From positions 1 through 62,004 of the forward strand of contig NZ_JAAEDH010000027.1 of NCBI RefSeq assembly GCF_018128965.1: a stretch of DNA of 62,004 nt. The letters are read 5' to 3'. The DNA comes from Plastoroseomonas arctica (GTDB taxonomy: Bacteria; Pseudomonadota; Alphaproteobacteria; Acetobacterales; Acetobacteraceae). Shown here one piece after another: positions 28,224 through 37,817 of the stretch (position 1 is its first letter; each line of letters starts with the position of its first letter). The notes below the pieces were generated by a model. That model worked only from the letters and a program-made list of their open reading frames with translations, searched no databases and was not told the origin of the DNA. The translations under genes were made by a program, and so were the position numbers.

Positions 28224-29633
28224 TCAGCGCTGCAACGCCTGCACGATCTCCTGCGTCACCTTCTTCGCGTCGCCGAACAGCATCATGGTGTTGGGGCGGA
28301 AGAACAGCTCGTTGTCCACGCCGGCATAGCCGGAGGCCATGCCGCGCTTGATGAAGAACACCGTCTTCGCGCGCTCCACATCCAGGATCGGCATGCCGTA
28401 GATCGCCGACGACTTGTCGGTTTTCGCCGCAGGGTTGGTCACGTCGTTGGCGCCGATCACGAAGGCCACGTCGGCCTCGGCGAATTCGGGGTTGATCTCC
28501 TCGAGCTCCTTGACCTCGTCATAGGGGACGTTGGCCTCGGCGAGCAGCACGTTCATGTGGCCCGGCATGCGACCCGCCACGGGGTGGATGGCGTAGGAGA
28601 CCTCGACGCCCTCCTTCTTCAGCAGGTCGCCCATCTCGCGCAGAACCTGCTGGGCCTGGGCCACCGCCATGCCGTAGCCGGGAACGATGATGATCTTCTG
28701 GCTGTTCTTCATGATGTAGGCAGCGTCTTCCGGGCTGCCGGCCTTGACCGGCGCGCGGTCGCCGTTCCCTGCACCAGGGCCAGCCTCGCCTCCGCCTGTG
28801 GTGCCGAAGCCGCCCAGCAGCACGTTGATGATGGACCGGTTCATGCCCTTGCACATGATGTAGGACAGGATCGCGCCCGAGGCGCCGACCAGCGCGCCGG
28901 TGACGACCAGCAGGATATTGCCCACCGTGAAGCCGATGCCCGCCGCCGCCCAGCCGGAATAGCTGTTCAGCATCGAGACGACGACCGGCATGTCCGCGCC
29001 GCCGATCGGGATGATCAGCAGGAAGCCCAGCACGAAGGCGAGCAGCGCGATCAGCCAGAACAGCAGGCTGTTCCCTGTCGCCACGAAGGCGATGATCAGC
29101 ACCAGCATCAGGATGCCGAGCGCCAGGTTCAGCTTGTGTTGGTTGGGGAACAGGATGGGCGCGCCGGACATCCGGCCATCGAGTTTGGCAAACGCGATTA
29201 CCGAGCCGGAGAAGGTCACCGCGCCGATAGCGAGGCCGAGTGACATCTCGACCAGCGACCCCGCATGGATATGGCCGGGCGTGCCGATCCCGAAACTCGC
29301 CGGCGCATAGAAGGCGGCCGCGGCGACGAAGACCGCCGCCATGCCGACCAGCGAGTGGAAGGCCGCGACCAGCTGCGGCAAGGCCGTCATCTGGATGCGC
29401 CCAGCGACCACGGTGCCGATGGTGCCGCCGATGGCCAGGCCCGCGAGCACGATGGCGATCCCACCCCCGCCCATGCCAGGCCGCAGCAGCGTCGCGAGGA
29501 TCGCGATGCCCATCCCCACCATGCCGAACAAGTTGCCCTGGCGGGACGTCTCGGGATGGCTCAGCCCGCGCAGCGCGAGGATGAACAGGACGGAGGAGAC
29601 GAGATAGGCGAGTGTCGAGACGGTCGCGCCCAT
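28224..29633 (-). CDS. pntB: NAD(P) transhydrogenase subunit beta
   Basis: 469-residue membrane subunit of the proton-translocating transhydrogenase (NADH + NADP+ to NAD+ + NADPH). N-terminal half: about nine hydrophobic helices. C-terminal dIII domain binds NADP(H): IIVPGYGMAVAQAQ, YAIHPVAGRMPGHMNVLLAEA and VIGANDVTNPAA are hallmark segments. A Gly-rich linker (~265-275) joins them. Final gene of the pntAa-pntAb-pntB operon, with 4 bp after pntAb. Confidence 0.97.
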   Translation of the reverse strand: MGATVSTLAYLVSSVLFILALRGLSHPETSRQGNLFGMVGMGIAILATLLRPGMGGGGIAIVLAGLAIGGTIGTVVAGRIQMTALPQLVAAFHSLVGMAAVFVAAAAFYAPASFGIGTPGHIHAGSLVEMSLGLAIGAVTFSGSVIAFAKLDGRMSGAPILFPNQHKLNLALGILMLVLIIAFVATGNSLLFWLIALLAFVLGFLLIIPIGGADMPVVVSMLNSYSGWAAAGIGFTVGNILLVVTGALVGASGAILSYIMCKGMNRSIINVLLGGFGTTGGGEAGPGAGNGDRAPVKAGSPEDAAYIMKNSQKIIIVPGYGMAVAQAQQVLREMGDLLKKEGVEVSYAIHPVAGRMPGHMNVLLAEANVPYDEVKELEEINPEFAEADVAFVIGANDVTNPAAKTDKSSAIYGMPILDVERAKTVFFIKRGMASGYAGVDNELFFRPNTMMLFGDAKKVTQEIVQALQR

Positions 29634-29637
29634 CGGC

Positions 29638-30030
29638 TCAGCCCTTCTTCTTGAACATGGCGAGCATGCGGCGCGTCACCATGAAGCCGCCGAAGATGTT
29701 CACCGAGGCGAGCGTCACGGCGATGAAGCCGAAGATCTTGGCCGCGATGGAATCCGACAAGCCGGTAGCGAGGATGGCGCCCACGACGATGACCGAGGAG
29801 ATGGCGTTGGTCACACCCATCAGCGGCGAATGCAACGCCGGGGTCACGTTCCACACCACGTAGTAGCCCACGAAGCAGGCCATCAGGAAAATGGTGAGCA
29901 GGTACAGGAAGGGCTCGGCGGCTTCGGCGACGGGGGCCACGTAGAGCGCGGCCTGGCGCGCGGCCTCGGCGAGTTCGAGCGCGCGGTTGGCCGCGAGCGT
30001 CGCCTGGTTGGCGAGTTCGGTGGGGTTCAT
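29638..30030 (-). CDS. pntAb: NAD(P) transhydrogenase subunit alpha part 2
   Basis: 130-residue membrane half of the split alpha subunit. Three to four hydrophobic helices ([20 protein letters not shown] and others), with the conserved [18 protein letters not shown] segment characteristic of PntA helix regions. The N-terminal 35 residues are an Ala-rich helix. The split architecture (PntAa plus PntAb) is the usual alphaproteobacterial form. Confidence 0.95.
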   Translation of the reverse strand: MNPTELANQATLAANRALELAEAARQAALYVAPVAEAAEPFLYLLTIFLMACFVGYYVVWNVTPALHSPLMGVTNAISSVIVVGAILATGLSDSIAAKIFGFIAVTLASVNIFGGFMVTRRMLAMFKKKG

Positions 30031-30042
30031 CGGCGAGTTCCT

Positions 30043-31200
30043 TCAGGCCGCGGCGGCGGGGGCGAGGGAGGGGTGCACGACGGCACCGGCGCGGGTGAGC
30101 GCGGTGCCCTTCACGATGTCATCCTCGGGCGACAGTTTCGGCGCCTTGGCCTCCTTGTCCCAGAAGGTGGTGAGGAAGGTGAGCAGGTTGCGCGCATAGA
30201 GCGCCGAGGCGGCGGCGGGGATGCGGCCGGGCCAGTTGGTGTAGCCGAGGATGGTCACGCCATTGTCCGTGGTGGTGCGCTCGCCGGGGGTGGTGAGCGC
30301 GCAGTTGCCGCCGGCGTCCGAGGCAATGTCCACGATGATGGAGCCGGGCTTCATGCTCTCGACCATCGCGGCGGTGACCAGGATGGGGGCCTTGCGGCCC
30401 TGGACCAGGGCGGTGGTGACGACGACATCCTGCTTGGCGATGTGCGCGGCGACCACCTCGGCCTGCTTGGCGTAGAAATCGGCGGAGAGTTGCTTGGCGT
30501 AGCCGCCGGCGGTCTGGGCGGATTTGCTCTCCTCATCCTCATAGCCGACGAAGCTGGCGCCGAGGGATTTGATCTCCTCCTTGGCGGCGGGGCGGACGTC
30601 GGTGGCCGAGACGCGGCCGCCGAGGCGGCGGGCGGTGGCGATGGCCTGCAGGCCGGCCACACCCGCCCCCATGATGAAGACGTTGGCGGCGGGGATGGTG
30701 CCGGCGGCGGTCATCAGCATGGGGAAGCCGCGGTCGAAGGCGGCGGCCCCTTCCACCACGGCGCGATAGCCGGCGAGGTTCGCCTGGCTGGACAGAATGT
30801 CCATCGACTGGGCGCGGGTGATGCGGGGGAGCAGTTCCATCGCATAGGCGTCGATGCCGAGGCTGGCATAGGTCCCGGCGGCGGCGGCGTCCGCGCCAAG
30901 GGTGCCGATGAGGATGGCCCCACGCGGGATGAGCGCGAGCTCGTCGACCTCGCCCTCTCCGGTGCCGAGCGGGGCGCGGACCTTGAAGATGATGGCGGCA
31001 TCGGCCAGCGCCGCGGCGGCATCGGGGGCGACCTCGGCGCCGGCTTCGGCATAGGCCGCGTCGGTGAAGCCGGAGGCGAGTCCGGCGCCGGCCTCGACCG
31101 CCACCGTGCAGCCGAGTGCGATGAGCTTCTTGGCCGTCTCCGGTGTCGCCGCCACGCGGGCTTCGCAAGCACGGCGCTCCTTCAGAATCGCAACCCGCAT
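30043..31200 (-). CDS. pntAa: NAD(P) transhydrogenase subunit alpha part 1
   Basis: 385-residue NAD(H)-binding dI subunit, alanine dehydrogenase-like. Start MRVAILKERRACEARVA at 31200; the frame stays open upstream into the decayed HEPN region but has no better start. Key segments: SSQANLAGYRAV, VFIMGAGVAGLQAIATARRLG nucleotide fold (residues in part, ~160-180) and the mobile-loop GYAKQLS region. A CATATG at the start is preceded by 77 bp to the MNT/HEPN pseudogenes, where the operon promoter probably lies. Confidence 0.95.
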   Translation of the reverse strand: MRVAILKERRACEARVAATPETAKKLIALGCTVAVEAGAGLASGFTDAAYAEAGAEVAPDAAAALADAAIIFKVRAPLGTGEGEVDELALIPRGAILIGTLGADAAAAGTYASLGIDAYAMELLPRITRAQSMDILSSQANLAGYRAVVEGAAAFDRGFPMLMTAAGTIPAANVFIMGAGVAGLQAIATARRLGGRVSATDVRPAAKEEIKSLGASFVGYEDEESKSAQTAGGYAKQLSADFYAKQAEVVAAHIAKQDVVVTTALVQGRKAPILVTAAMVESMKPGSIIVDIASDAGGNCALTTPGERTTTDNGVTILGYTNWPGRIPAAASALYARNLLTFLTTFWDKEAKAPKLSPEDDIVKGTALTRAGAVVHPSLAPAAAA

Positions 31201-31277
31201 ATGATGGACCCCTCGCCAAGCAATACTGTGTTGCAATGAGCATAAGGCCAGGGGAACGGCAAGCCGGGGTGCCGGAA

Positions 31278-31718
31278 TCAGGGAGCGGCGAGCGCCTTCA
31301 GGTCTTCGAGTGCAGTGGCGACGGCACTTGCCGCCTCGGGCGAACGCTTGGCCGCCAAGCGGCAGGATGGCGCCGAGGATCGCGTCAGCATTGTCCAGCG
31401 CCTGCCGGGCGGCGACGGCATCGATCTCGCGTGCCAGGCCGTAATCGGCAAGGCGGCGATCGGTCATCAGGTGCCCGAAGGCGCGGCCCAGGGACGCGGG
31501 CAACGGTCCGTCGCGGACGAAGTGCAGCGACAGCGCCTGCCGAAGGCCGGCATGACCGCGACGCCAGCGGTGGCGAGAAGCGCGTGCGCGGCGCCGAAGG
31601 CGGCGTAGCAGGCGTTCGAGGTCGCTTGCTCATGCAGGCCCATCGCCATCATCGCACCCCCCGCGCGCGGATAGCTGGGCACGCGGCCGATGTGGTCCGC
31701 CGGCAGGCGTGGGGTCAC
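31278..31718 (-). pseudogene. Decayed HEPN-domain gene (MNT/HEPN pair)
   Basis: From GTG 31718 (overlapping the upstream gene's TGA by 3 bp) the frame reads MTPRLPADHIGRVPSY and then NACYAAFGAAHALLATAG, a HEPN helix. Continuity then requires a shift near 31555 into SLHFVRDGPLPASLG, DRRLADYGLA, and a second shift near 31363 into LAAKRSPEAAS..LEDLKALAAP* ending at 31278. The R..ADY motif of HEPN is present. As sequenced it cannot make a full protein. Sequencing error is an alternative explanation. Confidence 0.6.
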
Positions 31719-32066
31719 GGCGCGGCCCAACGCGGAACCCCTTCGGCGGCAATGGTCGCCGCGAGCCCGGTCGACGGATCCGGCACCACGAGGGGCGCGA
31801 GGCCGAGTTCGTGCCGGTCCATCTCCGGCATCAGGTCGAAAGCGAGGCCCGTCGCGAGGCGACCCAGGAGCGCCGGTCGGTGTCCGAACCGGGCATGATC
31901 GCGACATCGAGGTCCGAGCCCGGGCCGCTGTCGCCGCGCGCCCGGCTGCCCAACACCGCCACGCGCGCGGCCGCGCCGGCCGGCGCCTCGGCGAGAAGCC
32001 GGTCGATGAAGCGGGCGAGGAGCCGGTGTTACGAAGGGCTGAGGACGCCACGCGTCTTGGCATCAT
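31715..32066 (-). pseudogene. Decayed MNT nucleotidyltransferase gene (MNT/HEPN pair)
   Basis: Minus-strand fragments of a minimal nucleotidyltransferase, antitoxin partner type of HEPN. LLARFIDRLLAEAPAG, then VAVLGSRARGDSGPGSDLDV (the GSxARG...DxD catalytic core, around 31905-31960), ends in a stop. The continuation AFDLMPEMDRHELGLAPLV is one frame over, running to TGA at 31715-31717. The N-terminus (ATG 32066, MPRRVASSALRNT) is in yet another frame. So at least two frameshifts are needed. Gene order and overlap with the HEPN remnant match intact MNT/HEPN modules. Confidence 0.6.
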
Positions 32067-32088
32067 GCCAGCATGGGGTTGGGCGCGG

Positions 32089-33444
32089 CTACATGGCCGC
32101 GCGCTGGTGCTGGCGCAGCAGCGCCATGAGGTCGGCCGGCGAGGCCCAGTCCTCGGCCTGGTCCACGGCGGTCTCGACTACGCGGATGCCCTCGCCGGTG
32201 AGCATGGTCGCGGCGAGCTCGGCGAATTTTTCCCGCACCTGAGGCTCGGGGTCGGGGCGCAGCGTGTCGCGCTTGGAGTTCTCGTTCGCGGCGGTGGCCG
32301 TGCGGCCGTCGCGCAGCGTGACGGTGACGCGGGCGGGCTTGAAATCGGGGACCTTGGCGTTCATCGCAGGGTCCTCGGACATGTGCACCAGCGGGCGCAG
32401 CGCGGCGATGACCGGGTCGGTCAACGCGCTGTCGTCGATATCGGAGAAGCCCAGCCCGCCGCGAGTGACCAGCACCGCCGCCGCATGCGGGAAGGAATAT
32501 TTCGAGGCGAAGTAGTTGGGCGGATCGGGGTTGCGCATCACCGACCCGAACGCATAGGTCGCCGCGTCGATACGGGCGATGTCGCCAGGCCTGGGGCGCA
32601 GCTCCGCCAGCGCATCGGCCAGCGCGTCGAGCATGGGGTGGATCGGGTTGCAGCAGGCGTAGAAGCGGAAGTAGTTCTTCAGCATCTGCCAGTCCTGCCC
32701 GAGGCCCGGCAGCAGCGGCGCGGGGTCGAAGCCGGTGCCGATCATCACGCCCAGCTGTTCCTCGACGGAATTCGGCTGCGCGAAGAAGCCGGCGCGCGCC
32801 ATCTCGGGGGCCAGCACGCCGGCATAGGCGCCCATCCCCGCGGGCAGATTGAGTGTGGTCGCCCCGGTGACGGTGTTGTTGTAGCTGGGCAGCATCATCA
32901 TCAGACTCGCGATGCGCATGGAGAGGCTGATGCCTGCCCCATCCATCCCATGCAGGCGCGCACCGCCGGCGGCAGCACCCAGCAGCGATATCTGGCCATT
33001 GGGATGCGCCAGGCGGTGCGGGGTGAAGCCGAGGCTGAGCCGGGCGGCGAGCTCGTAGCCGAGCACGAAGGCCTCCAGCACCTGCTTGCCGGACGCACCA
33101 CGCTGCTCGCCCAGCGCGAGCATGGCGGGCAGGACGTGCACCGCGGACTGCAGGCCGTAGACGCCCTCGGTCATCTCCACCGCGCGGCCGGCCATGGCGT
33201 TGAGCATCGCCGCGCTGCGTGGATCAGCGGCGGGAAAGCCGGTCGCGAAGACGGTCGCACCCTGGCCCGCCGTGGGCGCGAGCCCCGCCTGCAACCCACG
33301 CATCTCCGGCCGCACGGCGCCCGCCAGCATCACCGCGATGGTGTCGAGCAGGATCAGCTTGGCGCGCCGCTGTACCGGCGCGGGGATATCGTCCCAGCCG
33401 GTGGTGGCGGCGAATTGCGCGAGTGTCTCGATTTCCTGGCCCAT
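32089..33444 (-). CDS. MmgE/PrpD family protein
   Basis: 451-residue all-helical plus lid protein of the 2-methylcitrate dehydratase/cis-aconitate decarboxylase family. N-terminal RRAKLILLDTIAVMLAGA, HPNGQISLLGAAAGGARLHG, and YFASKYSFPHAAAVLV (the Lys/His of the family active-site region) are clear. The family also includes many uncharacterised paralogues next to Bug receptors, as here. The gene is 25 bp downstream of such a receptor. The substrate is probably a tricarboxylic or branched acid. Confidence 0.88.
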   Translation of the reverse strand: MGQEIETLAQFAATTGWDDIPAPVQRRAKLILLDTIAVMLAGAVRPEMRGLQAGLAPTAGQGATVFATGFPAADPRSAAMLNAMAGRAVEMTEGVYGLQSAVHVLPAMLALGEQRGASGKQVLEAFVLGYELAARLSLGFTPHRLAHPNGQISLLGAAAGGARLHGMDGAGISLSMRIASLMMMLPSYNNTVTGATTLNLPAGMGAYAGVLAPEMARAGFFAQPNSVEEQLGVMIGTGFDPAPLLPGLGQDWQMLKNYFRFYACCNPIHPMLDALADALAELRPRPGDIARIDAATYAFGSVMRNPDPPNYFASKYSFPHAAAVLVTRGGLGFSDIDDSALTDPVIAALRPLVHMSEDPAMNAKVPDFKPARVTVTLRDGRTATAANENSKRDTLRPDPEPQVREKFAELAATMLTGEGIRVVETAVDQAEDWASPADLMALLRQHQRAAM

Positions 33445-33469
33445 AATGGCGCTCCTTCCGATGTCCGGA

Positions 33470-34432
33470 TCAGCTTGGGCTGCGCGCGGCGGCGGCGATA
33501 GGCGCCCAGCGGTCGACCTCGCGGCGCAGCAAGGCGGTCGCGGCCTCGGGGCTGTTGTCGGGCCAAAGTTCGAAGGTCGCGGCCGCCAGGCGCTGGCGCA
33601 CCACCGGCATTGCGAGCGCGCGCGCCGCCTTCTCGCGCAGCGTAGCGATGATGGCGGGCGGGGTGCCGGCGCGGGCGAACAGGATGGACCAGGCGGCCAT
33701 GTCGAAGCCGGGCACGCCGGCCTGGTTCAAGCTCGGCAGGGACGGGAGCAGGGCGGAGGGCTCGGCGGTGGAGACGGCGAGGCCGCGCAGCTGGCCGTCG
33801 CGGATCAGGGGCGCGATCATCGTCGGGCTGTCGATGGTGAAGTCCAGCCGCCCGGCGACCACGTCCTGCACCGAAAGTGGCGCCGAGCGGTAGGAGATGG
33901 TGGTGAACTCCACGTCCGCGAGCTGGCGCAGCAATTCGCCGGCCATGTAGTTGTTCGCGCCCGGCGTGGTCGCCCCGAAATTCGCCGCATCCTTGCGCAC
34001 CCGCAGCCAGGCGAGCAGGTCGGACACGGACTGGATCGGAAGGCGCGGGTTGACCGTGAGGACGAAAGGCTGACGCGAGACCAGCGCGATGGGGATGAAG
34101 TCATCGACGGCGTTGGTGGCGAAGCGCGGATACATCGCGTTCATCAGCGCATGATTGTTGGTGCCGATGTAGAGCGCGTGGCCATCCGCGGGCAGGCGCT
34201 GGAAGGCCGCCGCACCCACGGTGCTGCCCGCGCCGTCCATGTTCTCCACCACGATCGGCTGGCCGAGCAGCGGCGCCATGGCGTCGGCCACGATGCGACC
34301 GACGATGTCGGTGGCACCCGCAACGGCGACGGGGATGATCAGGCGGACGGGCCGACTAGGGTAGCGGTGCTGTGCGCGCAGCGGCGTCGCAAGGCAGGCG
34401 AGAGGGGCGGCGAGTAGCGAGCGACGGCGCAT
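33470..34432 (-). CDS. Tripartite tricarboxylate transporter substrate-binding protein (Bug/TctC family)
   Basis: 320-residue periplasmic binding protein. Start MRRRSLLAAPLACLATPLRA at 34432 gives a signal peptide. The mature part begins YPSRPVRLIIPVAVAGATD, followed by GQPIVVENMDGAGSTVGA, the diagnostic Bug-family loops, and FGATTPGANNYMAGELL. It captures carboxylates for TctAB-type carriers, but no tctA/tctB gene lies nearby. Likely co-transcribed with the MmgE/PrpD gene, which suggests uptake of that enzyme's substrate. Confidence 0.9.
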   Translation of the reverse strand: MRRRSLLAAPLACLATPLRAQHRYPSRPVRLIIPVAVAGATDIVGRIVADAMAPLLGQPIVVENMDGAGSTVGAAAFQRLPADGHALYIGTNNHALMNAMYPRFATNAVDDFIPIALVSRQPFVLTVNPRLPIQSVSDLLAWLRVRKDAANFGATTPGANNYMAGELLRQLADVEFTTISYRSAPLSVQDVVAGRLDFTIDSPTMIAPLIRDGQLRGLAVSTAEPSALLPSLPSLNQAGVPGFDMAAWSILFARAGTPPAIIATLREKAARALAMPVVRQRLAAATFELWPDNSPEAATALLRREVDRWAPIAAAARSPS

Positions 34433-34490
34433 GGCGGCGATCCGGAAGCGGTGTACCGGAACGCAGCAAGGCGCATGCCAGAGACGCCCG

Positions 34491-35864
34491 CTATTCGGCG
34501 ACCACCCCCGGCACCCCTGCCTTCGCCAGCGCAGCACTCTGCCGCTCCGCCAACGCGGCCTCGGAGAAATCCGCGACCAGCTCCTGGAACAGCTGGTGCC
34601 AGTTCACCTCCGCCTTGAGGCGCAGGAATACGCTGCCCAACCCCACCGCGGCGCGATCCATCAGCGGGAATTCGCGCGGAATGCGCACCGGCCCCGTCGC
34701 CTTCAGCCCCTTGTGCACCTGCTCGGCGATTTTGCGGCCATAGCTGAGGTCGGCGCTGTCCTGGATCGGGCGCACGCGATCGTCCAGCAGCGGCTCATAG
34801 AGGAACTTCGCCCACATGCTGAGCACGTCCATCGTCTCGCGCTTGAGATCGCGAAAACCCCAGATGCGATAGGCCTCGGCGGCCTTGTCCTCGTCGCCGT
34901 CGCGCACCGCCTCGTAGAGCATGATGACGCCGCCGACGAAGCGCGGCGGGAAGACGCGGATGGTGCCGTAGTCGAGCAGGTTGATGCCAACGCCATCATT
35001 CTCGGGCGCTTCGGAATGCACCTGGTAGTTGCCCAGGTGCGGGTCGCCATGGATCACGCCGTAGCGGTAGAAGGGCACGTACCATGCGCGGAAAAGCGCG
35101 CGCGCATAGGCGTTGCGCTCCTCGGGCGAGGGGTCCTCCTCAATCCGCTTCATGATCGGGCGGCCCTCGAGCCAGGTCATGGTCAGCAGGCGCTTGGTGG
35201 TCAGCTCGTCATGCGGCTTCGGCACCCGAACGCCGGGCACGCCGTCGAGCATGATGCCGTAGAGGCGCATCTGCGCGGCCTCGCGCTTGTAGTCCAGCTC
35301 CTCACGCAGCCGGTCCGCCATCTCGGAATAGACGTCGCCATTCTCGAGCGTGGAATCCATGCGCTGGTACACGCTCATCGCGAGCTTGAGCTGGCGGAGA
35401 TCGGCTTCCACCACGCTCATCATGTCGGGGTATTGCAGCTTGCACGCGACGGCGGTGCCGTCGAGCAGCCGCGCCTTGTGCACCTGGCCGAGCGAGGCGG
35501 CGGCCGCGGCCTCGCGCCCGAATTCGGCGTAGCGGGATTCCCACCCCGCGCCGAGTTCAGACGTCATGCGGCGGCGCACGAAGGCCCAGCCCATGGGCGG
35601 CGCATTGGCCTGCAGCTGCGCGAGTTCCTCGGCATATTCCGGCGGCAGCGCATCGGGCACGGTCGAGAGGAACTGCGCCACCTTCATCAGCGGCCCCTTG
35701 AGGCCGCCCAGGATGGCCTTGAGATCCTCGGCATGAGCGGCCTTGTCCGACTTCATCCCGAACAGGCGCTGCCCCGCGACGCGGGCGGCGATGCCGCCCA
35801 CTGCGCCGGAGGTACGCGCCATGCGCTTGAACTCGCCGAAGAAAGTGGAGCGGTCCTCAGCCAT
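34491..35864 (-). CDS. ABC1/UbiB-family atypical kinase
   Basis: 457-residue AarF/COQ8/ADCK-type protein kinase-like ATPase. The KxGQ motif appears as MKVAQFLST (~58-66), the Ala-rich loop as AAAASLGQVHKA (~118-129), the catalytic Lys in VACKLQYP, then GVIHGDPHLGNY (catalytic loop) and LLDYGTI (DYG in place of DFG). Family members support ubiquinone biosynthesis or lipid homeostasis. The start at 35864 overlaps the end of pepF by 8 bp. A G-to-A change in KxGQ is common in this alphaproteobacterial branch, as far as I know. Confidence 0.9.
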   Translation of the reverse strand: MAEDRSTFFGEFKRMARTSGAVGGIAARVAGQRLFGMKSDKAAHAEDLKAILGGLKGPLMKVAQFLSTVPDALPPEYAEELAQLQANAPPMGWAFVRRRMTSELGAGWESRYAEFGREAAAAASLGQVHKARLLDGTAVACKLQYPDMMSVVEADLRQLKLAMSVYQRMDSTLENGDVYSEMADRLREELDYKREAAQMRLYGIMLDGVPGVRVPKPHDELTTKRLLTMTWLEGRPIMKRIEEDPSPEERNAYARALFRAWYVPFYRYGVIHGDPHLGNYQVHSEAPENDGVGINLLDYGTIRVFPPRFVGGVIMLYEAVRDGDEDKAAEAYRIWGFRDLKRETMDVLSMWAKFLYEPLLDDRVRPIQDSADLSYGRKIAEQVHKGLKATGPVRIPREFPLMDRAAVGLGSVFLRLKAEVNWHQLFQELVADFSEAALAERQSAALAKAGVPGVVAE

Positions 35865-37686
35865 CGGCGCGCTCCAACTCATCGATGAAGCCGCTGATCA
35901 CGTCCAGCCCGCGCGTCCAGAAGGCGGGGTCGGAAGCATCGAGGCCGAAGGGCGCCAGCAGCTCCTGGTGCCGCAGCGTGCCGCCGGCGCGCAGCATGGC
36001 AAGGTATTTCTGTTCGAAGTCCGCGACCTTGCCGTCCTGGTAGACGCCGTAGAGCGCGTTCACCAGGCAATCCCCGAAGGCATAGGCATAGACGTAGAAG
36101 GGCGTGTGGACGAAGTGCGGGATATAGGCCCAGTACACGCTGTAGTCGGGCGTGAAGTCGAACGCCGGGCCGAGGCTTTCTCGCTGGACGTCCATCCAGA
36201 TCTCGCCGATGCGCTCGGGGCTGATCTCGCCGGTCTTGCGCTCGTCATGCAGCAGGGTCTCGAAACGGTAGAAGGCGATCTGGCGGACCACCGTGTTGAG
36301 CATGTCCTCGACCTTGGAGGCGAGCATCAGTCGCCGGCGGGCGGGGTCACTCTCGGCATCCAGCAGGCCGCGGAAGGTCAGCATCTCGCCGAAGACGGAG
36401 GCGGTCTCGGCCAGCGTCAGCGGCGTCGAGGACATCAGGTAGCCCTGGCCGGCGGCCAGCATCTGGTGCACGCCGTGGCCCAGCTCATGCGCCAGCGTCA
36501 TCACGTCGCGCGCGCGGCCATGGTAGTTCAGCAGCAAATAGGGGTGCGCCGAGGGCACCGTCGGGTGCGCAAAGGCGCCCGAGGCCTTGCCCGGCCGCAG
36601 TGCCGCATCGATCCAGGGCTTTTGGAAAAACCGCGCCCCGATCGCGGCGAGTTCCGGGCTGAACGCCGCATAGCTCGCAAGCACCCGCTCTGAGGCCTGG
36701 TCCCACGGGATCAGGCCGTCATCCTGGTCCGGCAGCGGCGCGTTGCGGTCCCAGTGCTGCAGCTTCTCCAGCCCCAGCCACTTCGCCTTCATCCCATAGT
36801 AGCGGTGCGACAGGCGGGCGAAGCTGCCGCGCACGGCGGTGACCAGCGCATCGACCACCGCATCCTCGACCATGTTCGCGCGGTTGCGCGACGAACCCGG
36901 GCGCGGATATTGCCGCCAGCCGTCGACGATCTCCTTGTCCTTGGCGAGCACGTTGGTGATCAGCGAGAACAGCCGCACCCGCTCGGAAAACGCCGCCGAG
37001 ACGCCGGCTGCCGCTGCCGCGCGCACGCTCCGGTCCGCATCGGACAGCTTGTTCAGCGCATCGGATACGGTGAGCGGCTCGCCCGCGACCTCGACCTTCA
37101 TCATCGCGGTCGTCTCGTCGAACAGGCGGTTCCAGGCGGACCGGCCGGTGACCTCCTTCTCATGCAGCAGCTTCTCCGCCTCGTCGGAGAGCTGGTGCGG
37201 GCGGAAGACGCGCAGGTCGCGCAGCCAGGGGCGCCAATGCGCCAGCGCGGCGCTGCGCGCGAGCTTGTCTTCCAGCGCATCGTCGTCGATGCGGTTCATC
37301 TCGAGCGTGAAAAATATCAGGTGCGAGGAGATGCCGGTGATGCGTTCCTGCATCGATCCGTAGAAGCGCCCATTCGCGGCGTCCTGCGCATCGCCGGAGA
37401 AGACCAGCTGGGCATAGCTGATGGCGCGGCCGAGCACCTCCTCCATCGCCTCATAGGCTTCGATGGCGCGGGCCAGGGCATCGCCTTGCATCTGCGCCAG
37501 CTTGCCGGCATGGGCCTTGGCGAAGGCGCGGGCCATCGCCTCCACCTTGTCGAGGTCGGCAGCGAGCTTCGGGTCATCCGCCCCCGAATAAAGATCGGAG
37601 AGGTCCCAGACCGGAAGGGGCTGGGCCGCGCCGCCGGCGGCGTCGAGCGGGGAGGGGTTCGGCAGGGGATGTGTCACCCCCTGCAT
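35857..37686 (-). CDS. M3-family oligoendopeptidase F
   Basis: 609-residue cytoplasmic zinc peptidase that degrades oligopeptides. The gluzincin motif is MTLAHELGHGVHQM (His400/His404) with the third ligand Glu in LAETASVFGEML about 25 residues later. The N-terminus has a short leader and then WDLSDLYSGADDPKL, the typical PepF beginning. Start ATG 37686. It precedes the ABC1-kinase gene with an 8-bp overlap. Confidence 0.93.
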   Translation of the reverse strand: MQGVTHPLPNPSPLDAAGGAAQPLPVWDLSDLYSGADDPKLAADLDKVEAMARAFAKAHAGKLAQMQGDALARAIEAYEAMEEVLGRAISYAQLVFSGDAQDAANGRFYGSMQERITGISSHLIFFTLEMNRIDDDALEDKLARSAALAHWRPWLRDLRVFRPHQLSDEAEKLLHEKEVTGRSAWNRLFDETTAMMKVEVAGEPLTVSDALNKLSDADRSVRAAAAAGVSAAFSERVRLFSLITNVLAKDKEIVDGWRQYPRPGSSRNRANMVEDAVVDALVTAVRGSFARLSHRYYGMKAKWLGLEKLQHWDRNAPLPDQDDGLIPWDQASERVLASYAAFSPELAAIGARFFQKPWIDAALRPGKASGAFAHPTVPSAHPYLLLNYHGRARDVMTLAHELGHGVHQMLAAGQGYLMSSTPLTLAETASVFGEMLTFRGLLDAESDPARRRLMLASKVEDMLNTVVRQIAFYRFETLLHDERKTGEISPERIGEIWMDVQRESLGPAFDFTPDYSVYWAYIPHFVHTPFYVYAYAFGDCLVNALYGVYQDGKVADFEQKYLAMLRAGGTLRHQELLAPFGLDASDPAFWTRGLDVISGFIDELERADG

Positions 37687-37817
37687 ATAGCCCGGCTGGG
37701 CGTTCGGCCAAGCACCGGCGATGCGCGGCCGGCGCAGTTTCCCCCGCCCTTGCAACTTGACAGGGTGTTGTCGCGTGTTACCCCACCCCCCCTTCGCTGC
37801 CTTCGGGAGAGTTCCGT

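Noticed and set aside
34491-35864. KVAQ instead of KxGQ in the ABC1 kinase as a lost active site
   Set aside because: Other kinase motifs are intact and this variant is, to my knowledge, usual in alphaproteobacterial relatives.
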